DNA of 64,000 nucleotides, taken from contig NC_092186.1 of NCBI RefSeq assembly GCF_043641665.1, positions 25,453,501-25,517,500 on the forward strand. Direction: 5' to 3'. A program made the position numbers and the translations under genes. Source of the stretch: Enoplosus armatus. Its lineage: Eukaryota > Chordata > Actinopteri > Centrarchiformes > Enoplosidae. The notes under the pieces are model-generated. The model saw only the letters and a program-made list of their open reading frames with translations, did no database searches and was not told where the DNA came from. The number at the start of each line of letters is the position of its first letter. Position 1 is the first letter of the stretch. Positions 57,465-64,000 of this stretch are shown one piece after another.

Positions 57465-58483
57465 CTGGTTGAACTGAAAGTGGATTCTTAGCCCCCCCCC
57501 CCTTGCCTGATAGAGAGTCAGGACAGGCGCATGGACGGATGGGAGGACAGGCAGCATGTGGGGGGCGGGCTGGTGAAGAGTTGTTTTTGAGCACAAAGAG
57601 AGGGAAGATAATGAGGTGTCAAGAGAAAGAGACGAAAGAGGTGTGTGTTTTATTCAAGCAGATCATTAAGTGGCAGACCAAAGACACAAATTAGCGTCAC
57701 GTCAGTCAGACAGGTTGTTTTCGTCATTTTGTGTAATTGCTCTGAAAGTTTATCTTCACTGAATTTCTACCTTTTAGTGAGCCGCCTTTATGAAAAGCTC
57801 CTTTACTTTCACTCCATCTGCTAATGAACAAGTGAAAACCAAAGTCAAAGTAGTTCACTTGAAGGTGAGCCGACGTGAACGGAAACCAACCCGCTGTCGG
57901 ATCATTAGGTGTTCGGTCGGTCTGCTTTCAGCTGCGTCGGCTGCAGGCGGCGCCAGGATCGAGCTGCAGCTCTTGTTTTAGCACAATCAAAGTGAAAATC
58001 TGTGTTTTGTTCCACTATTATCGGCGCTTCCGGCATGCAGATTCCCAAATCCCGACCCTAAAAATGGACCCGTTTTCCTGTGAGGTCCTGGAGTGGCCTG
58101 TATAAGGGATTCCACTGTGTCCTCGCAGGGATTTCCTGAACCTCAACAAACAGAGCTAACGCTTCCCAGAAGACAGCGAGACGGACACAGAGCCGGCTGT
58201 AGTTGCGGTCGGGTCGTGCCCAGCAGAATGAGAGGAATGTGGAGCCGGACTCTGAGAGAGAAAGGAAGCTTTGTCTCTCTTTCTCTCTCTCTCTCAGTCT
58301 GTCTCCTGTCTCACTGATTTAGTGTCTTAGGTTCCCCATTTAGCAGCTGATGTCCTCTACAAGTCAAACCAAATTACAAAGAAAAAGAGTCCCAATTAGT
58401 TTGATAGTTTGACAGACCTGACCAGATCCTCATCTTACAGTTGTTAATAGAAATTGTCTGTAGGCAGGTCTGTGGATTGTACC

Positions 58484-58826
58484 GCAGACTGTATATAAAG
58501 ATGGCCGACGTGTCTCCTCTTCCTCATGCTGTACAAACATGAAGCCAAACTCGGGGTTCCCACGGGATCGAGGTCCCGCCCATACACCCGCGCGAGCACA
58601 CCGCAGTCAATCTCAGCTGTCAATCATGACTTTTCACCCCCTTTTTTTATAGCATCAAATAACTCATTAAAACCAAACGTATCAGAAAAACGAACACTTG
58701 AACAAACGTCAGCTGATGAAAACTTCCTGAAATGACAGAAACCGTCTTTGGGAAAAATGATCGAGATCATTTTGGCTTCACTTTTGGGGGAGCTGACGTG
58801 TCGTCCATCTTTTTATACAGCCTATG
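58484..58826 (+). mobile_element. MITE with both ends present (GACTGTATATAAAGATGG family)
   Basis: Left end GCAGACTGTATATAAAGATG and right end CATCTTTTTATACAGCCTAT are inverted copies. The interior has CCCGCCCATACACCCG, CTGTCAATCATGACTTTTCA, TTATAGCATCAAATAACTC and CGAACACTTGAACAAACG, shared with 6655-6975 and, reversed, with 48878-49284. It is noncoding. The superfamily is not certain. Confidence 0.75.
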
Positions 58827-61800
58827 GACACCTGGAACGCTGTTTGTGGAAACGCATGCCCCTGTTGAGTCCATGTCATTGTTCACTGCTTTGAGCAGCA
58901 CGGACAAAATGTGTCTCCACTGAATGTCGGATGTTTCCAAAACAAAACAATTTGCCTCGCTAGATGACGCGTAAGCGGGAAATGCGAACTGACCCTTTAA
59001 GATCAGCGCAACCAGATTGCACTGCAGCGACCAGGAGAAGAGACCCGAGCTTAAATCGCAGAGCTGATTAATGGCCAACACTTTGATAACGTTTTGGTCC
59101 CAAGTCAGCCACCCATATCAGAAACAGGACTTTGACATCATCATCATCATCATCTGCCAGTTGTTGTTTTTGTTTCTTATTAATTGAACTCGAACATCTT
59201 AAAGACCTGGTTTAGAATTGTTTTTGGAATTTCTCTTAATGTTAAACAATCAAAGTTAAAGTTTTGAGGGGCGGGGGGGGGGTGTTATTTATTTCTAGTT
59301 TGACACTGAAAGACTCAGCTGCTTCATCGGGACTCTGCGGGTGCAGTTTGATCAGATTTGACTGACAGTGCTAGGACTCACGTCGCACAGCATCTGTTTT
59401 CATGGCCTTAAAACTGGAAGAAGAAAAAAAAACACTGTTGTACCTTGTCGTCTGTCTGTCTTCTGCATCTGAAATATATTTTAAGCGACGCTGAGGTAGT
59501 TGTCAGGATTCAGGCGACGAGCCAGCTAAACCAACACACGGGATCGGACTGACGGCAGCTGCTTGTGTTCAGTTCAGAGGGTGAAAGATACTTTATTTGT
59601 TAAAATCCTGTTATCGTGGATCCTTTGAAACCACAAAAGGTGGATTTCGTTTGTATTTTCCGATGAAGGAACAGAGCTGTGTATTTTCTGGGAATGTATC
59701 TGTCGCTCTTTTTACAATACCTGTGAACACGTAAATCGCTCTAACAAATGAAGGAAAACGTGATTGATTTTGATATTCAGTAATCTAGTTATCGCTGTTA
59801 TTTAGCTGCCTCGGAAATTTGATAAAAGGGGAAATGAATGCTCTTGCTTTGTTTTTTTTTTCTTGTCTTTGTCTCTGTAAAGCCAGTCGACGTAACTTCA
59901 GCAGCTGTGATGAATGAAGGGAGCTAAATGCTGCACACAAAGGCACGAACGGACCGCTAAAGCAAACCTGGGACTTGCTCTTTTTATTCCAGTATCTTTA
60001 ATACAGTTTTTTTTTTTTATGCAATGAAAATATGCTACAAAAAATGCAGATGAATCAGTGGTTTGGCCCTTTTTTGTTTTATTTTCTTAATGTATCTTTT
60101 AAAGTGGGGATTGTAATAACTCCTGTAATGACTGTAATCTTTAAAAAAAAAAAAAAAATCTGGAAATAGACCTAATGGTGACCTTCCTGTTTTGTGTTGT
60201 GTGGCTTTGTGTCTTTCTTGACTTTTCTCTCTGTAGAAGAAGCTTCTCTGTATATCCTGTCTTTTATGTCTTTCCTTTGTCTCTTTCCTGCGACGACCTC
60301 CCACTCAAGCCCTGCCAGCAAACTTCCTGTTTTTTGACGGGAGCCGACATCCTCGTCCGTTTTAGGAGATTCTTCTGAATCGGTGTCCACCTCCAGTATA
60401 TAGACAGGCCCTTGTGTGTCCTCCCTCTGCCTTTAGACACGGAGAGACGGCGGTGGCAGGGATTCGGGGGTCGAAAGCTGCTCTGATGTTTAATTCATCT
60501 GCGTTTGTCCTAATTTTGTGAAAATCCTGGTCGTCCTCCTGGGCGTCTCTGTGCGTCGCCGGGCCTCGTGTTTGTTGCCGCGTCGAGAATTTACTTAACT
60601 TCCACACGAATGGCGTAAACAGCCAATCAGCTAAGACGCACAGGTCGTGTCACTGTTTAATAATTCAAACGTGATGCATTTATTCATTCCCCCGCGAAGG
60701 GATCTAGGCCTCCGCGCATAATGAATCATCAAGTGTGGGGGGACAGTCGGCCGGCTGGATGGAGTCTATACAGCCGAACGCTGTCTCAATGCGAGTTTCT
60801 TGGCTAATTTATGGAAAAGAAGTGTTCCCCAGCAAACATGAACATCTCTCTGAAAAGTTTCCGGAAAAACAGTTCGACCATTTCGGAACAAGTTGTTCAA
60901 CAAGTCAGCAGAGCTCATATGAGCCGTTCAATTCTTTGGAGATACTAGAGTGGACCAGAGTTTTAAAGGGCCACGGGATCCTTCATTTCCCATAATGCAA
61001 CTCGATAGCATCTTTCATTATACATTGCTGACTTCGGAAAGCCCCCCCCCCCTTCAGAATCCCAGAAAGCCAATTTTCCCAGGCTGTGGAGTAGCACTAA
61101 CCCGTAGCAACCCAGTCGGCTGCTTTGTAGAATTTTGTACCGCACTTCTTCTCTCATTCTACACACTAGCTCACGCAAGTAATTAGTTGGCTCTTGCACG
61201 TTTGGTGTCGGAGGTCAGAGGTCCACCAGGCCTGAAACCTTCAACCCACAGACGTCAGTGCAGCTCCAAACGAGATCCGGCGTGGGGTGGCTCTTTAAGG
61301 CTCGACTGCACTCTTATCCGTTCTCCACAATATGTTGTTGTTGTTGTTGTTGTTTATGCCACAGTGGTATTTGCTTGAGAACCAAGCAGGCAGCGATCTG
61401 AAAAGGGAAATTAGCGCAGCAATCAGACGGACTGCCTTCGCTGCAAATGAGCTCCTCGATGAGTCGTTTTCAGAGCGGCGAATAATTAGAGGTTCTTTGT
61501 GATTGTACAAAACAGACCCCATGCTGCGCGAGGTTGTTTTCTGAGGCTGTAACATCGATGCAGTGTATATTTAATACGCTCTATTGTTTGATGAGGCAGC
61601 CAGCATCGCCCAGCTGAAACAAGAGTTCAAGCCTTTCACATTCTGGAAAGCAATGAAAACCAGTTTCTGGCCGATCACAGGAAGTGACATGAAGTGGAGA
61701 CAGTTAAGACGCTTGCAGTTAAAGACCCGTGTAGAATCCTCCACCGGAGATCACCTGATCGCTTATTCAAGGGGGCTTTATAAAAAAATTTAAAAAAATC

Positions 61801-61860
61801 CTCCACAACTCCGACGTTCGGTTTGTGTCTCCACACTGTATCCTGTCTTCCGTTCAGACC

Positions 61861-61945
61861 TTTACACTGAGGGAGAGGAGGAAAGCTCAGTGCATCATGG
61901 GAAGTCCCCCAGCAGATTAGGCCTATAGCAGCATAACTAGGGGGG
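61861..61945 (+). repeat. Teleost dispersed repeat fragment
   Basis: TGCATCATGGGAAGTCCCCC then AGCAGATTAGGCCTATAGCA and GCATAACTAGGG matches a segment of a widespread percomorph repeat. About 50 bases are recognisable. Confidence 0.5.
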
Positions 61946-63729
61946 GCACCCGGACGAGGAGGTGAATACAACCAGTCCCTCTTTCTTTTAAACACATCCA
62001 TACATATGTGACAGGTGGACGACGGGAAATACAGATGAGGAAGAAGAGTACTAGAGAGTGACCTCCATCTTTTGAGTCTTGCGAAAAAGTGAAAAAAGAC
62101 TTTCTCTCCTGAGGAAAACTTTCAGCGACAGCTTGGTGGAGTTTTCTGGAGACGTGTTTTGTTCGAAACAGGACAAAGCAACTGTTTGTGTGGAGAGAAA
62201 CCAGAGCTGCCAAACCATTACTGGCACGGCGTAGAGGCCCCACCATCTTTACAGTTGTTCATCCACGGCCAGATACGCTCACAATGTGTCCCCTTTTAAA
62301 CGAGAACGAACGTTTAGTCGAATCTGTTTTCATTTTTTGTTTTTGTGCTGCTGCCTGTGCCTTGGCTCAGATCCACAGGGAGTGTCTCCCTCTCTCTCTC
62401 GGGGGGCCCCAAGTGTCTGCTCCTGCCTGACTTTGTTTGACTTCTGTTTTGTTTGTTTTTTTTGTTCACTCATGACTGACCAAAAGACAGAATGAAAAAA
62501 AGAAAAAAGCTGCGTACATCTTAATTCACGGCCTCCTCTGTCCTTACCCCATCCTCCCATCTGTCATCTAGGGGGCTCAAAGCCCAGACAGGGCCTCCTT
62601 TATGGGAGGAGGCCGTCAAAAGAAAGCCCTCTAAACAGGATGGGAGTGGCGGGATGCACGGGACTAACAATCAGACAGACAGGCTGTTAACTGAGGCAAG
62701 CATCAGCCACAGGGCCGTTGCTGCAAAAACTGTTATTTTAACAGGCCATTAAACGCAGCGTTGAGTCTTAAAAGCTTCTTCAGGGAAGAGACACAGAAAC
62801 CTGACAGTGAGGTGTAATTGTTTCCTTCGCTTCCAATGCAAATCAGAATCTTTTTTTGGGGGGGGGGATGACAGGGTTTTTTTTTTTGTGTTGCTTGTTT
62901 AAAAAAAAAAAAAAAAAGGCAAGGTATTAGACTAAATGCATCGTTCCCTCAGGAACTGAGTAAAAATAATCAAAAGCCTTCAGAGCAGCAGAGTGCACGT
63001 TTTGTTTCACACGTGGAGGAAATCAGAAACATTAAATGCTGCAGAAACTCCCGGCCCGTTATTTGTGTGCTCTTCGTTGAAAAGGTCAGCTATGGATCAA
63101 GGCTGCACGTGGTGGAGAATGTACACAACCCCAACCTCCGCCTCAGAAACCTAAACCCCCCCCCCACTTCCTTAAGTACGTGAGTGCAACTTTAACTCAT
63201 CTACTAAAATATGTTGTTCCTTGACTTTGCAGCAACTTCCTACAAAGTCTCAGAGAAGTCAGATACTTGCCTTTTCTTGATTCTTCATATTTGGTGGTGT
63301 GTCCACAGTTTCCGACTTTCCACAGTGAAATCATTTAGAACCGAGCGGCCGTGGTCAATGCTGCCGGTGCAAATGTGGTTTCCTCTGGAGGAATGCAGCG
63401 TTTCTGGCCTGTTCAAGTGGATGATTACAGGGAGTTTGCAGTGTTGCTACTTAAATATTAGCAGTATATTCACTTTACTGCGAGCATGGATAGTCACTTA
63501 AGCAAATAAAATCAAAAATAAGGCAACAGATAGCAGGCCTAATAATGACAACAGCATTTCTTGTTCTAAGCCTGTAAGTTAGATACGGTAGTTGCCTCAG
63601 GGACTATTTCTGCAGACATTGTGGATCTTTGCACTATGAAAACAGTGTGGTCTGTGGAACCACCCAACCTGTTCTCAACCCCCCCCCCCCTCCCCCCTTT
63701 GGACAAGTAGTCCCCCTCCTCGCAAATCT

Positions 63730-63872
63730 GTGTGCAGTGTTTTTTTTCATCAGATGTCACTGACGTATAACTACAAGCATTTCATAAGGGTCAAAGGCTT
63801 TTATTGACAATTACATTGAGTTTATGCAAAGAGTCAATATTTGCAGTGTTCACCCTTCTTTTTCAAGACCTA
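63730..63872 (-). mobile_element. Probable mariner/Tc1-type transposon 3' fragment
   Basis: On the - strand the sequence reads EVLKKKGEHCKY, then LFA, TQCNCQ and KPLTLMKCL with stops between, and the DNA AAGAGTCAATATTTGCAGTG / TTTATTGACAATTACATTGA. I remember this as the 3' end of a fish mariner/Tc1-like element whose transposase ends near EVLKK. The assignment is from memory and only the tail is present. Confidence 0.4.
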
Positions 63873-63873
63873 T

Positions 63874-63896
63874 GGGTTAGGGTTAGGGTTAACCCT
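63874..63896. repeat. Short telomere-like repeat with inverted end
   Basis: GGGTTAGGGTTAGGGTTA followed directly by ACCCT: three TTAGGG units running into a reversed half unit. Too short to indicate a chromosome end. Confidence 0.7.
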
Positions 63897-64000
63897 CATT
63901 CTAACTCCGTCAGCATGACAGAGCGATCTCCAGCCAGTTGTCCTCGTCAACACTCTCACCTGTGTTGACGAAAGAATAATCACTGACATGAGGTCAGCTG

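Larger units (their letters stand above)
57465..64000. other. Intergenic region, no gene recognised
   Basis: No ORF here shows recognisable protein similarity or plausible splice-linked exons. Contents: a MITE (58484-58826), (ATC)n at 59139-59156, G-run near 59271, A/T-rich sequence at 59200-60150, (TTG)n at 61331-61352, a repeat piece near 61860-61945, a mariner-like fragment (63730-63872) and a telomere-like repeat. The first few kb could still be long 3' UTR. Confidence 0.65.

Overview
The window is a piece of a teleost fish nuclear genome, probably a percomorph. The evidence is split genes with GT-AG introns, very abundant (CA)n, (GT)n and (TA)n microsatellites, and fish-type interspersed repeats (Tc1/mariner, hAT-like, TTAA-flanked MITEs, non-LTR retrotransposon remnants). 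There is no bacterial or organellar gene organisation. All recognised coding exons lie on the + strand.

Region 1 (1-31710) is the 3' part of nos1ap (CAPON), the adaptor that links neuronal nitric oxide synthase to other partners. Four coding exons are clear: 5907-6076, 17804-17965, 28253-28418 and 31148-31710. Bases 1-4 followed by a consensus donor look like the end of the preceding exon. The N-terminal PTB-domain exons lie before the window. The part present encodes the linker, a glutamine-rich segment, a coiled coil, and the nNOS-binding tail with an ECF (ExF) motif and the C-terminal DEIAV PDZ ligand.

Region 2 (31711-52561) is about 20.9 kb with no recognisable exon. It holds a poly(A) candidate, a hAT-like element with a near-perfect 8-bp target duplication, a decayed Tc1 transposase, a small MITE with a perfect 8-bp duplication, a LINE remnant, a GT/CA microsatellite pair in inverted arrangement and a strong 18-bp-arm hairpin.

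Region 3 (52562-55910) holds three exons of a C1orf226 homologue (MFEN... to ...DLLSFE). In human this gene also lies just downstream of NOS1AP. Its first exon here has a splice acceptor 11 bases before the ATG. The acceptor phase (1) is the one needed to join the nos1ap coiled-coil exon in frame. The layout therefore supports two alternative 3' ends: the short nNOS-binding tail encoded at 31148-31710, or a long form with the C1orf226 domain. This is the most interesting feature of the window.

Region 4 (55911-64000) is the 3' UTR and then intergenic DNA with MITEs, a probable mariner/Tc1 fragment and a short telomere-like repeat. I recognise no further gene. Family assignments come from memory of the proteins and repeats, not from a database search.
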